Shown here: positions 34,747 to 43,897 of the stretch, one piece after another
How the letters are laid out: each line of letters starts with the position of its first letter
How positions within the stretch are numbered: position 1 is the first letter of the stretch
NCBI GenBank assembly: GCA_036676415.1
Contig: JAKFCX010000017.1
Span: 1-64,000 of the forward strand
Source of the DNA: JAEZDC01 sp036676415
Lineage (GTDB): Bacteria; Bacteroidota; Bacteroidia; Chitinophagales; Chitinophagaceae
Length of the DNA: 64,000 bases
Direction: 5' to 3'
Notes under the pieces: model-generated
The model's input: the letters and a program-made list of their open reading frames with translations, nothing else
Databases searched by the model: none
Told to the model about the DNA's origin: nothing
Program-made: the position numbers and the translations under genes

Positions 34747-35904
34747 ATGCGAAGAAAAAAGATCACATGGTTTCAATGGTTCATGCAAAGCTGGCTGTTC
34801 CTGATGCTGATCTGGCTGTTCATGGGTTTCGCCCTTGGTACTTTATTGCTATTGTTTCCCTTGAGAACATGGGTGAATTATGTGAGGGAAAATGATCTCA
34901 GCGAAACTGCAGAGAAGATGGGTGTTATTCTTATGATGCTGATATTAGTAGTGGTATCATTCATCATCAGTTATAAACTCTATCAATGGCATCTTCGCAG
35001 GAAGAAAACAGGCATCACAATTCTCTCTCTTGCCATACCTTTTGTTGCTGCTGCAGCTGCACTGGCTTTATTTATGAACCCAGACCTGGTGAATAAAGGT
35101 GCTGAAACAGACCAGGTATCTCAGCAGTTTACCATAGGACCTTATCCTACCGAAGCAAAAATAGAACAACTGAAAGTTGAGGGTTATACAGGTATTATTT
35201 CATTATTACATCCTGCCGTAGTTCCTTTTGAACCAAGACTCCTGAATGAAGAAGAAGAAGCAACAAAAAAATTCGGGATAGAATTGGTAAAAGCACCGAT
35301 GCTGCCCTGGATTGGTGACAACACCTCATCGTTAGAGAAAATAGAAAAACTGGTAAAAGCAGGTAAAGGAAAATATTACATCCATTGCTATCTTGGAAAA
35401 GACCGGGTTAACGTGGTGAGAAACCTGATAGCAAAAGTGGGTGGTGATGCTGGTGCTGTAGCATCCGAATTAGGAACTACTTACAGAACCTTTGAGAAGA
35501 TGCAGAAATTTGAAAGAGGTGAGTTGTACAAGCTGGCTGAGGATATTTATATGACGCCCTACCCTACTGATGAAGAATTTCTTTCTTTTTTTCTCGCAGG
35601 AAGAGTGAAGAGTGTAGTAAATATTCTTGACGGATCTAATAAGGAAAATAACCAGTGGATAACAAAGGAAAAAGCGGAACTCATTAAAGCATCGGTTGAG
35701 TTCAGGCATTATTCCATCAGGGAAAATCCTCCCGAAAAAGAGGTGAGCCGTATTATTGATTCTGTGCTTACTTTACCAAAACCTGTTGTTATTCACCGGT
35801 GGAATACTATTTCTTCAGATGTAATATTCTTCAGGAAGATATTCAGGAAAAAAACAGGAAGCGAAATTCTAAACTTAGCCACAAATGTTCCAGAATCTTA
35901 TTGA
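34747..35904 (+). CDS. Membrane-anchored protein with tandem cysteine-phosphatase-like domains
   Basis: 385 residues: three transmembrane segments (about 12-36, 52-72 and 86-104), then two similar soluble halves. The first (about 120-250) has IGPYPTEAKIEQL and the active loop HCYLGKDR, a C214xxxxxR220 dual-specificity phosphatase signature. The second (about 258-385) restarts with MTPYPTDEEFLSF, but the equivalent loop is IHRWNTISSD, lacking both Cys and Arg. I infer an active domain plus a pseudophosphatase copy. Its 3' end overlaps the lipid kinase gene by 20 bases. ATG at 34747; an upstream TTG is less likely. Substrate unknown; a lipid phosphate is plausible. Confidence 0.75.
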   Translation: MRRKKITWFQWFMQSWLFLMLIWLFMGFALGTLLLLFPLRTWVNYVRENDLSETAEKMGVILMMLILVVVSFIISYKLYQWHLRRKKTGITILSLAIPFVAAAAALALFMNPDLVNKGAETDQVSQQFTIGPYPTEAKIEQLKVEGYTGIISLLHPAVVPFEPRLLNEEEEATKKFGIELVKAPMLPWIGDNTSSLEKIEKLVKAGKGKYYIHCYLGKDRVNVVRNLIAKVGGDAGAVASELGTTYRTFEKMQKFERGELYKLAEDIYMTPYPTDEEFLSFFLAGRVKSVVNILDGSNKENNQWITKEKAELIKASVEFRHYSIRENPPEKEVSRIIDSVLTLPKPVVIHRWNTISSDVIFFRKIFRKKTGSEILNLATNVPESY

Positions 35905-36613
35905 GCGATTCTTACCCGAAGCTCACATATTGCAAAAGCTGTTTTTGCCTTTACTGCTGGTGGCATTGTTTGCTGCTGTACTTTCCGGATGGATGAAAAA
36001 GAAAGGTGTAAGAACTCCTTATACCCGTAAGACTTTTCACTTCATCATATTTTCACTGGCCGGTGTGCTTCAATATTATTACGGTCTTCATGCAGTGAGC
36101 CTGTTGGGTGGCATTGTATTCATCATGGTGGTGATTGCTGTTATACTCGGCAATAAACTCTGGTTCTATAAATCCCTGGCAAGAGAAACAGATGCACCGC
36201 ATGAAAAAAAGTTTATTATTCTTCCCTTGCTTTCTACGGCTGCAGGTGGCATCATCAGTAATATATTTTTTCCCGGCACTGCTTACATTGGCTATTTCAT
36301 TGGTGGATGGGGAGATGCTATTGGTGAACCGGTTGGTACCAAATGGGGCAAACATAAATACACCGTTCCTACCTTGTTCGGTGTAAGGGCTACAAGAAGT
36401 ATTGAAGGATCTACTGCAGTAATGTTACTGAGTACTGCATTGGCAACATTCTTTCTTATACAAATAACGCCATTCACTTTTATCACTTATTTAATGTATG
36501 GTGCTTTATGTGGACTGGCTGCTGCATTGGTGGAATCGGTAAGCAGTCATGGACTGGATAATCTTACGATACAGGTGGCTGCTGCTGGAATTTTGCATTG
36601 GATAGTTAGCTAA
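35885..36613 (+). CDS. Diacylglycerol/polyprenol kinase family protein
   Basis: 242 residues with about seven transmembrane segments. The signatures RKTFHF, GGWGDAIGEPVGTKWG and RSIEGSTAVML belong to the dolichol kinase/phytol kinase/DGK1 family, which use nucleotide triphosphates to phosphorylate isoprenoid alcohols or diacylglycerol. It starts inside the last codons of the phosphatase-like gene, so the two are translationally coupled. A kinase/phosphatase pair on one lipid is the simplest reading. Confidence 0.85.
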   Translation: MFQNLIERFLPEAHILQKLFLPLLLVALFAAVLSGWMKKKGVRTPYTRKTFHFIIFSLAGVLQYYYGLHAVSLLGGIVFIMVVIAVILGNKLWFYKSLARETDAPHEKKFIILPLLSTAAGGIISNIFFPGTAYIGYFIGGWGDAIGEPVGTKWGKHKYTVPTLFGVRATRSIEGSTAVMLLSTALATFFLIQITPFTFITYLMYGALCGLAAALVESVSSHGLDNLTIQVAAAGILHWIVS

Positions 36614-36663
36614 GAGATAAAAAGAGTGAAGGAGAAAAAAAAATGAGAAATAACCGCAAAGAC

Positions 36664-36773
36664 GCTATGACGCTAAGATATGATTGAATATTTCATTCCA
36701 TAGTCAGATCGGAGACGATCAGACTATTTATACGCTAACTCTAGTACTCCTATCATCTCTTAGCGCCATAAGC
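36664..36773. repeat. Nested inverted-repeat non-coding element
   Basis: Outer arms 36664-36678 and 36758-36773 are complementary except for one gap and one wobble. A central 11-bp hairpin (ATAGTCAGATC/GATCAGACTAT, one mismatch) sits at 36700-36727. It fills most of the 234-base gap before the PIG-L gene. It has no coding potential and looks like a REP or MITE-like element. Confidence 0.6.
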
Positions 36774-36847
36774 AAAAAACTCCAATCAAATAATAAAAGA
36801 AACTATTAACGCTCAAATAGCATCAACTCATATATATTCGGGGCATA

Positions 36848-39325
36848 ATGCGATTTTTGATGAAACGATTGTACTTAGCCCTTCTTTTACTTCCATTTAG
36901 TTTAATACTCACTGCACAGGTTCCGGCAGCATTATCTTCTGCAGAAATTTACCGTGGAATAAAAAAGCTGAACGTGTTGGGCAGTGTTTTGTATGTCGCT
37001 GCTCACCCTGATGACGAGAATACAAGGTTACTGGCTTACCTGGCCAAAGAAAGAAAGTATCGTACCGGTTATTTAAGTCTTACCAGAGGTGATGGTGGAC
37101 AAAACCTGATTGGTGATGAACAAGGTGTTGAACTTGGATTGATCAGGACACAGGAACTACTGGCAGCAAGAAGAGTGGATGGTGCAGAACAGTTCTTCAG
37201 CCGTGCTTATGATTTTGGCTACTCGAAAACTGCAGATGAAACATTGAAGAAATGGGATAAAGAAAAGATACTGAGTGATGTGGTATGGATCATTAGAAAG
37301 TTTCAGCCTGACGTGATCATTACCAGGTTTCCCGGTGATAGTCGTGCTGGTCATGGACATCACTGGGCTTCTGCATTGTTAGCCAACGAGGCATTTACTG
37401 CAGCAGCCGATCCAACAAAATTTCCTGAACACTTCAAACATGGAGTAAAACCATGGCAGGCAAAAAGAGTTTTATGGAATGCATTTATTTTCGGCAGCAA
37501 CACCGTACCGGATGGTGCTTTCAGAATGGACGTAGGTGCTTTCAATACATTACTCGGCAAAGGTTATGGCGAAATAGCCAGTGAGAGCAGGAGTAATCAC
37601 AAGAGCCAGGGATTTGGTGCAGCAAGAACAAGAGGTGAAACATTTGAACATTTTATTACAACAGGTGGGGAAAGACCAGTAAGCGATATTATGGATGGCG
37701 TTAACACAAGCTGGGATCGTGCCGCCCATACTGTTCTACAGCAACAGGTAGATCAACTGGTGAATAATTTTTCATTTGAATATCCAAACAGGTCATTGAC
37801 AGGATTGATTGAAGTATATAGAACAATCAAAAGCCTACAGGATAGCTATTGGAAAGAACAAAAGTTGAAAGAAGTACAGGTGTTGATAGAATCTGTTGCA
37901 GGATTATTTGCTGACGCAACAACGAATTCTTCATCTGTTATCCAGGGTGATAGTTTACGGATCAACTTTACATTGAATAAAAGAAACGAATCAAATGTAT
38001 TATTGAAAAATATTTCGGTTGAACAATTTGATTCTACGTTAAATACCACACTCAACACAAATCGCAACCTGAATATTGCTAAAACGATATTTATCAATGA
38101 TCAGAAGAAGATATCTCAACCTTACTGGCTGGAACATTCCATGCCGAATGGGAGCTTTGATGTGAGAGATCAGCATTGGATCGGCAAAGCAGAAAATGAT
38201 CCTTCATTCAAAGTCAACTATAATGTAGAGATAGAAGGAGAACCATTTGTTATAACAAGACCTGTGCAATATAAATTTACAGATCCGGTGAAGGGCGAAA
38301 TATATCAGCCGGTCGTGGTGTTGCCAAAAATTGAAGTGCAGTTTGATAAGGACAATTATATCTCAGTGAAAGGAAGTACAGTCAACGGAAATTATGTTAT
38401 CAAATCAAACCTCAAAAACAATACAGCGAAATATTTCCTCCAGGCACAACATTCACCTGACTGGAAAGTCAGCAACGACAGTTTTTATCATGAAGGTCCC
38501 TCTGCTATAATCACTTCTGCATTCTCCCCTATTGATAAAAAGACAAATTCATCTGAAGAGATCGCATTGGTAGCAAAAAATCACACCACATACCCTGGTT
38601 ACACAAAGACGATCAGTTATGATCATATTCCAACGATAACCTATTCTCCACCGGCAAAAGCAAATCTTGTAAATATTGATGTTAAGATCAAAAGAAAACG
38701 TGTCGGTTATATAACAGGAGCAGGTGATAAGATTCCGGAAGCCCTGCAACAGATGGGCTATGATCTGGTAGTACTGGAAAAAGACGACATTACAACTGCG
38801 AACATAAAAAAACTTGATGCCATTATTACAGGCATCAGGGCTTATAATGTACATGCATATCTTTCAGAAAAATATGAAGTGCTGATGAACTTTGTAAACA
38901 ATGGTGGCAACCTGATTGTACAGTTCAACACCAACAACCAGATTGGTCCTGTAAGAGCGAAGATCGGTCCATACAATTTTAATATTTCGAGAACAAGAGT
39001 GAGCGAGGAAGATGCAAAGGTTACATTTGCTTTGCTGGCCCATCCTGTATTCAATACACCAAATAAAATTACAAATGCTGATTTTGAAGGATGGGTACAG
39101 GAAAGAAGTGTATATGAAGCAGATCAACTGGATTCGGCTTTTGTAACACCATTGGAAATGAATGATCAGAATGAAAAGCCTGGCAAAGGAAGTCTTATCA
39201 TTGCTAAACATGGAAAAGGAAATTTTATTTATACAGGTTTAGCTTTATTCCGTCAAATTCCTGCAGGAGTGCCTGGTGCTTACAGGTTGCTGGCAAACCT
39301 GATTGCTTTACCAAAGAACAAGTAG
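36848..39325 (+). CDS. Secreted PIG-L family deacetylase, multidomain
   Basis: 825 residues. A signal peptide (LYLALLLLPFSLILTAQ) is followed by a PIG-L (LmbE-like) zinc deacetylase domain at about 40-270, with the metal motif HPDDE at 53-57 and a later GHGHHWAS. Residues about 330-600 are beta-rich linkers. Residues about 615-800 look like a glutamine-amidotransferase-like fold (IKRKRVGYITGAGDKIPEAL, FVNNGGNLIVQFNTN), perhaps non-catalytic. Likely removes N-acetyl groups from sugars in the periplasm or outside. The ATG at 36860 is an alternative start. A TATATTCG -7-like box at 36833-36840 lies just before it. Confidence 0.87.
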   Translation: MRFLMKRLYLALLLLPFSLILTAQVPAALSSAEIYRGIKKLNVLGSVLYVAAHPDDENTRLLAYLAKERKYRTGYLSLTRGDGGQNLIGDEQGVELGLIRTQELLAARRVDGAEQFFSRAYDFGYSKTADETLKKWDKEKILSDVVWIIRKFQPDVIITRFPGDSRAGHGHHWASALLANEAFTAAADPTKFPEHFKHGVKPWQAKRVLWNAFIFGSNTVPDGAFRMDVGAFNTLLGKGYGEIASESRSNHKSQGFGAARTRGETFEHFITTGGERPVSDIMDGVNTSWDRAAHTVLQQQVDQLVNNFSFEYPNRSLTGLIEVYRTIKSLQDSYWKEQKLKEVQVLIESVAGLFADATTNSSSVIQGDSLRINFTLNKRNESNVLLKNISVEQFDSTLNTTLNTNRNLNIAKTIFINDQKKISQPYWLEHSMPNGSFDVRDQHWIGKAENDPSFKVNYNVEIEGEPFVITRPVQYKFTDPVKGEIYQPVVVLPKIEVQFDKDNYISVKGSTVNGNYVIKSNLKNNTAKYFLQAQHSPDWKVSNDSFYHEGPSAIITSAFSPIDKKTNSSEEIALVAKNHTTYPGYTKTISYDHIPTITYSPPAKANLVNIDVKIKRKRVGYITGAGDKIPEALQQMGYDLVVLEKDDITTANIKKLDAIITGIRAYNVHAYLSEKYEVLMNFVNNGGNLIVQFNTNNQIGPVRAKIGPYNFNISRTRVSEEDAKVTFALLAHPVFNTPNKITNADFEGWVQERSVYEADQLDSAFVTPLEMNDQNEKPGKGSLIIAKHGKGNFIYTGLALFRQIPAGVPGAYRLLANLIALPKNK

Positions 39326-39326
39326 T

Positions 39327-39446
39327 ATGAAGCAGCAAGAGAAAATACCTTTATTCAAAAGCTGGAGACAATGGTATTGGTTTGTTGTGATCATATTGTT
39401 AGCGCTAATCGTCTTCTTTTCCTGGTTCACTAAATATTTTTCATGA
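39327..39446 (+). CDS. 39-aa single-span membrane protein
   Basis: MKQQEKIPLFKSWRQWYWFV opens it, then the hydrophobic VVIILLALIVFFSWF and a short tail. It begins one base after the PIG-L stop, and its TGA overlaps the ATG of the symporter (ATGA), a layout expected of a translated, coupled small gene. It may be a small accessory subunit of the symporter; that is inference from position. Confidence 0.6.
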   Translation: MKQQEKIPLFKSWRQWYWFVVIILLALIVFFSWFTKYFS

Positions 39447-41203
39447 GCCGTTTAGACTGGATCATATTAGTTATTACACTGGTAGGAATTATCAGTTATG
39501 GTTTGTATAAAAGCAGGACGTCAAAGAACCTCGAAGGATATTTCCTGAGCAATCGTTCTATGCCCTGGTATTTGGTGCTGCTCAGCATTATGGGTACACA
39601 AGCCAGTGCCATCACATTTTTATCAGCGCCGGGGCAAGCTTTTACTGATGGGATGCGGTTTGTACAATATTATTTCGGTTTGCCACTTGCAATGATCGTT
39701 ATCTGCATCACGTTTGTGCCGATGTTCAAAAAACTGAATGTTTACACGGCTTACGAATTCCTCGAACAAAGGTTTGATGTAAAGACAAGAACATTCACTT
39801 CAGCATTGTTTCTTTTATCAAGAGGATTATCAACAGGTATCAGCATCTGTGCACCTTCCATTATCCTTTCATCATTGATGGGCTGGGATATTTTCTGGAC
39901 GAATATTGTAATGGGTGGATTACTCATCATTTACACTGTTACAGGTGGAGCAAAAGCAGTAGCCTATACACAACAGTTGCAACTGATCATCATCTTCAGT
40001 GGAATGTTTATCGCAGGATATTATATCGTGAACTATCTACCCAATAATATCAGTTTTACTGAAGCATTGAGTTTGAGTGGTGCAACAGGAAAATTGAATG
40101 TGATCACCAGTGGATTTAAAGCAGATGGCAGTTTTGACCTGAAAGATAAATTCAACATTATCAGTGGAACGATTGGTGGATTTTTCTTAGCACTCTCTTA
40201 TTTCGGCACCGATCATAGCCAGGTTGGCCGATATTTAACTGCAAAGAATAATACGGAAAGCAGGTTAGGATTATTAATGAATGGAATCGTAAAGATTCCT
40301 ATGCAATTTTTGATATTACTGATCGGTGCATTATTGTTCGTGTTCTATCAGTACCAAAAACCACCGGTATTCTTTAACGAGGTAGCCGATAAACAGGCTT
40401 ACAATACAAGCTATAGGCCTCAGTTAGAAAAGATAAAGGCTGAATACAATACTCATCAATTGACTGTTGCTGATTACAGCACCAAATTCATCGAAGCTGA
40501 AAGAGCAAACGATGCAGCAAACACAACGCTTTATAAAAAGCAATTACAAGAAGCCAATGCACAGGCTCAGGCTTCACGTAAAGCTTACGTGGATGTAATG
40601 AAAAAAGCAGTGCCGGGAAAAGATAAAGATGCAGATTATGTGTTTCTTCATTTTGTAGTTGATTATTTACCTGCAGGATTGGTGGGATTGCTTATCGCTA
40701 TTATTTTCCTGGCAGCCTGGGGTTCTATTGCAGCTGCTTTGAATTCATTAGCCTCCTGCACCATGATAGATTTTTACCTGCGGTTTAAAAAAGATCATGC
40801 GCATCCAGAAAAAAATGATGCTTCAGAATTAAAAAAATATCATCTCTCCAAATGGTACACATTAGCCTGGGGATTGTTCTGTATTGTAGTGGCCCAGTTT
40901 GCCAGCCAGCTAGGCAATAGTTTGATTGAAGCAGTCAACATTCTCGGCTCTCTATTCTATGGCGTAATCCTCGGAATATTCATTGTTGCTTTTTACGTTA
41001 AGAAAGTAAAAGGCACGGCCATTTTTATTGCTGCGATCATCGGTGAACTGGTTGTGATCACATTATTTGTTTTAGATCATTATGGAATCTTTGGATTTGG
41101 ATTTCTCTGGCTAAACGTAGTAGGATGTGTTGCAGTAGTATTGCTTGCCATACTTATGCAAAACTTCTACAAACAAAAAAGCCTCACTGTAAGTGAAGCC
41201 TGA
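39443..41203 (+). CDS. Sodium:solute symporter (SSS family)
   Basis: 586 residues, about 13-14 transmembrane helices of the LeuT-fold SSS family. Motifs include FLSNRSMPWYLVLLSIMGTQ in TM1-2, a TVTGGAKAVAYT segment and LAAWGSIAAALNSLAS. Residues about 305-395 form a long charged, coiled-coil-like insertion between two helices. Probably imports the product of the PIG-L enzyme encoded upstream (a sugar or amino sugar) with sodium. Its last codons contain the terminator of the convergent wcaJ-like gene. Confidence 0.88.
   Translation: MSRLDWIILVITLVGIISYGLYKSRTSKNLEGYFLSNRSMPWYLVLLSIMGTQASAITFLSAPGQAFTDGMRFVQYYFGLPLAMIVICITFVPMFKKLNVYTAYEFLEQRFDVKTRTFTSALFLLSRGLSTGISICAPSIILSSLMGWDIFWTNIVMGGLLIIYTVTGGAKAVAYTQQLQLIIIFSGMFIAGYYIVNYLPNNISFTEALSLSGATGKLNVITSGFKADGSFDLKDKFNIISGTIGGFFLALSYFGTDHSQVGRYLTAKNNTESRLGLLMNGIVKIPMQFLILLIGALLFVFYQYQKPPVFFNEVADKQAYNTSYRPQLEKIKAEYNTHQLTVADYSTKFIEAERANDAANTTLYKKQLQEANAQAQASRKAYVDVMKKAVPGKDKDADYVFLHFVVDYLPAGLVGLLIAIIFLAAWGSIAAALNSLASCTMIDFYLRFKKDHAHPEKNDASELKKYHLSKWYTLAWGLFCIVVAQFASQLGNSLIEAVNILGSLFYGVILGIFIVAFYVKKVKGTAIFIAAIIGELVVITLFVLDHYGIFGFGFLWLNVVGCVAVVLLAILMQNFYKQKSLTVSEA
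41174..41201 (-). terminator. Terminator of the exopolysaccharide operon, inside the symporter gene
   Basis: On the minus strand GGCTTCACT pairs with AGTGAGGCT (two wobbles, loop TAC), followed by TTTTTT. It lies 26 bases after the wcaJ-like stop and within the last ten codons of the plus-strand symporter gene. Confidence 0.75.
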
Positions 41204-41226
41204 TGTATAGATGCAGCTTATTTCCA

Positions 41227-42615
41227 TTAATAAGCGTTCTCTTCTCCTTTTACTACATTGTATGCGGTAAGGAAAACGATCTTAACGTCTGTCCAGAAAC
41301 TCCAGTTTTCCATATACCATATATCGTGTTCAATTCTTCCCTGGATGTCTTCAAGGTTCTTGGTTTCACCACGATAGCCGTTTATCTGTGCCCAACCGGT
41401 AATACCTGGTTTTAGAAAATGACGGATCATGTATTTATCGATGATCTGCTTATAGTCATCGTTCATTTTTATTGGGTGAGGTCTTGGCCCAACTATACTC
41501 ATCTCTCCCAACAATACATTGAAGAACTGTGGTAATTCATCCAGGCTTGTTTTACGCAGAAACTTCCCAATTTTAGTTACACGAGGATCATCCTTGGTAG
41601 CCTGCTTATACTGTGTGTCGGCTTCAGTTGTTCTCATTGACCTGAATTTGAAAACCCTGATGCGGTTCAGGTCTCTTCCTAACCTGTTCTGTATAAAAAA
41701 TACAGGGCCTTTTGAATCTAATTTTATTAATATAGCTATGATCGGTATCAGCCAGCTGAGAATAAACACCATTACAAATAGACTGAAGAATACATCAAAC
41801 ACTCTTTTCTTTAAACGATTGGCAATATCATCAAGCGGTTCATTTCTCAGAGAAAGAATCGGCATCTGGTTAGCATAATTCACATGCACACCACTGTGAA
41901 CAAAAGAATGAAAATCAGTAGCAAATTTGAAACGGATGAAATTATTTTCCGCTTTCTCAGCCATATCATATAAAAATGGATATTCCTTGGCCGGCAATGT
42001 TGAATATATCTCAGAGATATTGTTTTCTATTGCATACTGCAAACACTCCTGTGGACTTCCGATGATAGGAAATGCTGATAGCTCATGTACATTTTCGTAA
42101 TCCTCGAAGAAACCATCAACAGCAATATTCTTACTGGTAGATAAATGATGATCCACTAAGTTTTTTGCTGCATCATTATAGCCGATGATCACCACCTTTC
42201 TCACAAACCTTTCATGAATACGCACCACTTTGATAGCAGCCAAATACATAAGACGGCTCACCAGTAACACAGTAGCGAATCCAGCAAGAACAGCTACGAT
42301 AAATTTCAACTCATAGGTAAAGGGAACTAAAAAAATAAATGTGGCAACCATCAGCAGGTAAACAACGTAAGACTGGAAAGTATGCCTCGTTAATGTTCCA
42401 GTTCTGTATGAATTTGAATTGATGTACATGGAAGTTGAAGCACAAGCCAGCATCCATGCAAGATTGATTACAAGAAACAATGCTAAGTAGGAACTTTGAA
42501 ATATGCTGTTGGCATCACTCATTAAGAACAATGCAGCAGCAAAACTCATGTTGATTCCCCACAGATCAATAAATGTAAATACAAACTGGAAAAAACTATT
42601 GTAACGGCTATTCAT
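41227..42615 (-). CDS. Undecaprenyl-phosphate sugar phosphotransferase (WcaJ-type)
   Basis: 462 residues. Four N-terminal transmembrane helices (to about 135), a CoA-binding-like Rossmann domain (about 140-250), then a further membrane helix and the bacterial sugar transferase domain (about 265-462). Diagnostic motifs are KFRSMR, LRKTSLDELPQFFNVLLGEMS, VGPRPHP and KPGITGWAQINGYRGET. It starts the repeat unit by moving a sugar phosphate to undecaprenyl phosphate. Last gene of the minus-strand polysaccharide operon, separated by 155 bases from the gene before it. Confidence 0.93.
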   Translation of the reverse strand: MNSRYNSFFQFVFTFIDLWGINMSFAAALFLMSDANSIFQSSYLALFLVINLAWMLACASTSMYINSNSYRTGTLTRHTFQSYVVYLLMVATFIFLVPFTYELKFIVAVLAGFATVLLVSRLMYLAAIKVVRIHERFVRKVVIIGYNDAAKNLVDHHLSTSKNIAVDGFFEDYENVHELSAFPIIGSPQECLQYAIENNISEIYSTLPAKEYPFLYDMAEKAENNFIRFKFATDFHSFVHSGVHVNYANQMPILSLRNEPLDDIANRLKKRVFDVFFSLFVMVFILSWLIPIIAILIKLDSKGPVFFIQNRLGRDLNRIRVFKFRSMRTTEADTQYKQATKDDPRVTKIGKFLRKTSLDELPQFFNVLLGEMSIVGPRPHPIKMNDDYKQIIDKYMIRHFLKPGITGWAQINGYRGETKNLEDIQGRIEHDIWYMENWSFWTDVKIVFLTAYNVVKGEENAY

Positions 42616-42770
42616 AGCAGATTTGATAAACCCTGAATAAATAAATTGGTAACAACTATGTTAAACGATTTTTATACCAGATTCTCCAGCAGCTTACATG
42701 ATTGTTTTGCAGCGACATTTAAATACCCCCAAAACAAATATGTGTAAAATCGTACACAGCTACTTTTGCC

Positions 42771-43889
42771 TCAGGCAACTTCCTGCTGTGCAACAAAGAG
42801 ATCAGCAGCAACAGGTTTAGATGAATAGAATAAATCTTTGATTTGTTTCACCCTGTTCCGCCATGAATTTTCTTCCGCCACCTCTACTCTTCTCTTTGAA
42901 AGTTCCGGTGTGTCTTCATGATAAGCCCTGATGCAGGTCTGAATGAAATCTTTATTATCACACTTATACACGATTTTATCATCAAAATGCCAGCTAGCGA
43001 GGTTTGGCATATTGGTAACCACACATGGTTTTCCCAAAGCGAGGTATAACCATAATTTGTTAGGGGTAGCTCCTTTGTTTAATCTGGATACTTCGTAAGG
43101 CGCAATGCAAACATCTGCTTCACTCAAACAATCATGCAGGTCCTTTCCTGTTTTAGCACCAACAAAACGGGCATTGGTAAATCTTGCCAGCTTCTTTTTA
43201 TTCGCTTCACTTACAGGACCGATGAAAATAACATTGAATTTTTCAAGCATCTCGTACAAAAGATTCATATCAAGATTGTAATCGAGATAACCAACAATAC
43301 CTAAGGTAGGAAGCTCCTTTTCTTTCTTTGGCGTTTTGATGCCGTCATATTTTATTACCGGGGCACCTAAAGGAATTACATGTGTGTTTGTATTATAACC
43401 GCCAATCTTCGTTCCCATATAATCTGAAGTAACAATACAGACCCTTGCTTTCTCTGCAACGAGTCTTTCTGTTTTTGTATGATAACGATTGATAAAAAAT
43501 GGATTGAAGTTTCCAAAACCAACATTATCGTCGGCACAATAGAAAACTACATTATCAAAATACTTATGTATGCCGGGTGCTGTATAATCAAAACTGATGA
43601 CCATTTCAAAGTCAACTTCCAGATCTTTGATCTTTTTCATCAACCAATTGTGATATAACTCATTTAGTCCTGCAGTTCTGTATCTCACTTTGTAGAGTAC
43701 TGGAAAATAGGGAGTGATCACAACAACATTATCCTCAGCTTTTCTCAATTCAATTCTCGGTCTGCCTACCCTGTTTCGTTCAACGAAATAAACAACACCT
43801 TCTTCCTTTAATTCATTTGTTACCTGGTGCCTGGCTCTTGGTGGTTCATCCCAGACAGTTACGGTTGTATAGATCAGGTAGTTTTTCAT
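42771..43889 (-). CDS. Glycosyltransferase, GT-B fold (GT4-like)
   Basis: 372 residues. The C-terminal half has the GT-B donor-site pattern: LGIVGYLDYNLDMNLL, then EADVCIAPYEVSRLNKGATPNKLWLYLALGKPCVV. The lysine-rich loop before the conserved PNKLWLYL and the acidic site fit GT4. Cytosolic, no signal. It would add one sugar to the lipid-linked unit. Donor and linkage unknown. Confidence 0.85.
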   Translation of the reverse strand: MKNYLIYTTVTVWDEPPRARHQVTNELKEEGVVYFVERNRVGRPRIELRKAEDNVVVITPYFPVLYKVRYRTAGLNELYHNWLMKKIKDLEVDFEMVISFDYTAPGIHKYFDNVVFYCADDNVGFGNFNPFFINRYHTKTERLVAEKARVCIVTSDYMGTKIGGYNTNTHVIPLGAPVIKYDGIKTPKKEKELPTLGIVGYLDYNLDMNLLYEMLEKFNVIFIGPVSEANKKKLARFTNARFVGAKTGKDLHDCLSEADVCIAPYEVSRLNKGATPNKLWLYLALGKPCVVTNMPNLASWHFDDKIVYKCDNKDFIQTCIRAYHEDTPELSKRRVEVAEENSWRNRVKQIKDLFYSSKPVAADLFVAQQEVA

Positions 43890-43897
43890 AACAGTGA

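Noticed and set aside
36664..36773. Possible CRISPR or riboswitch
   Set aside because: Only nested inverted arms are present; there are no regularly spaced identical repeats or known aptamer core.
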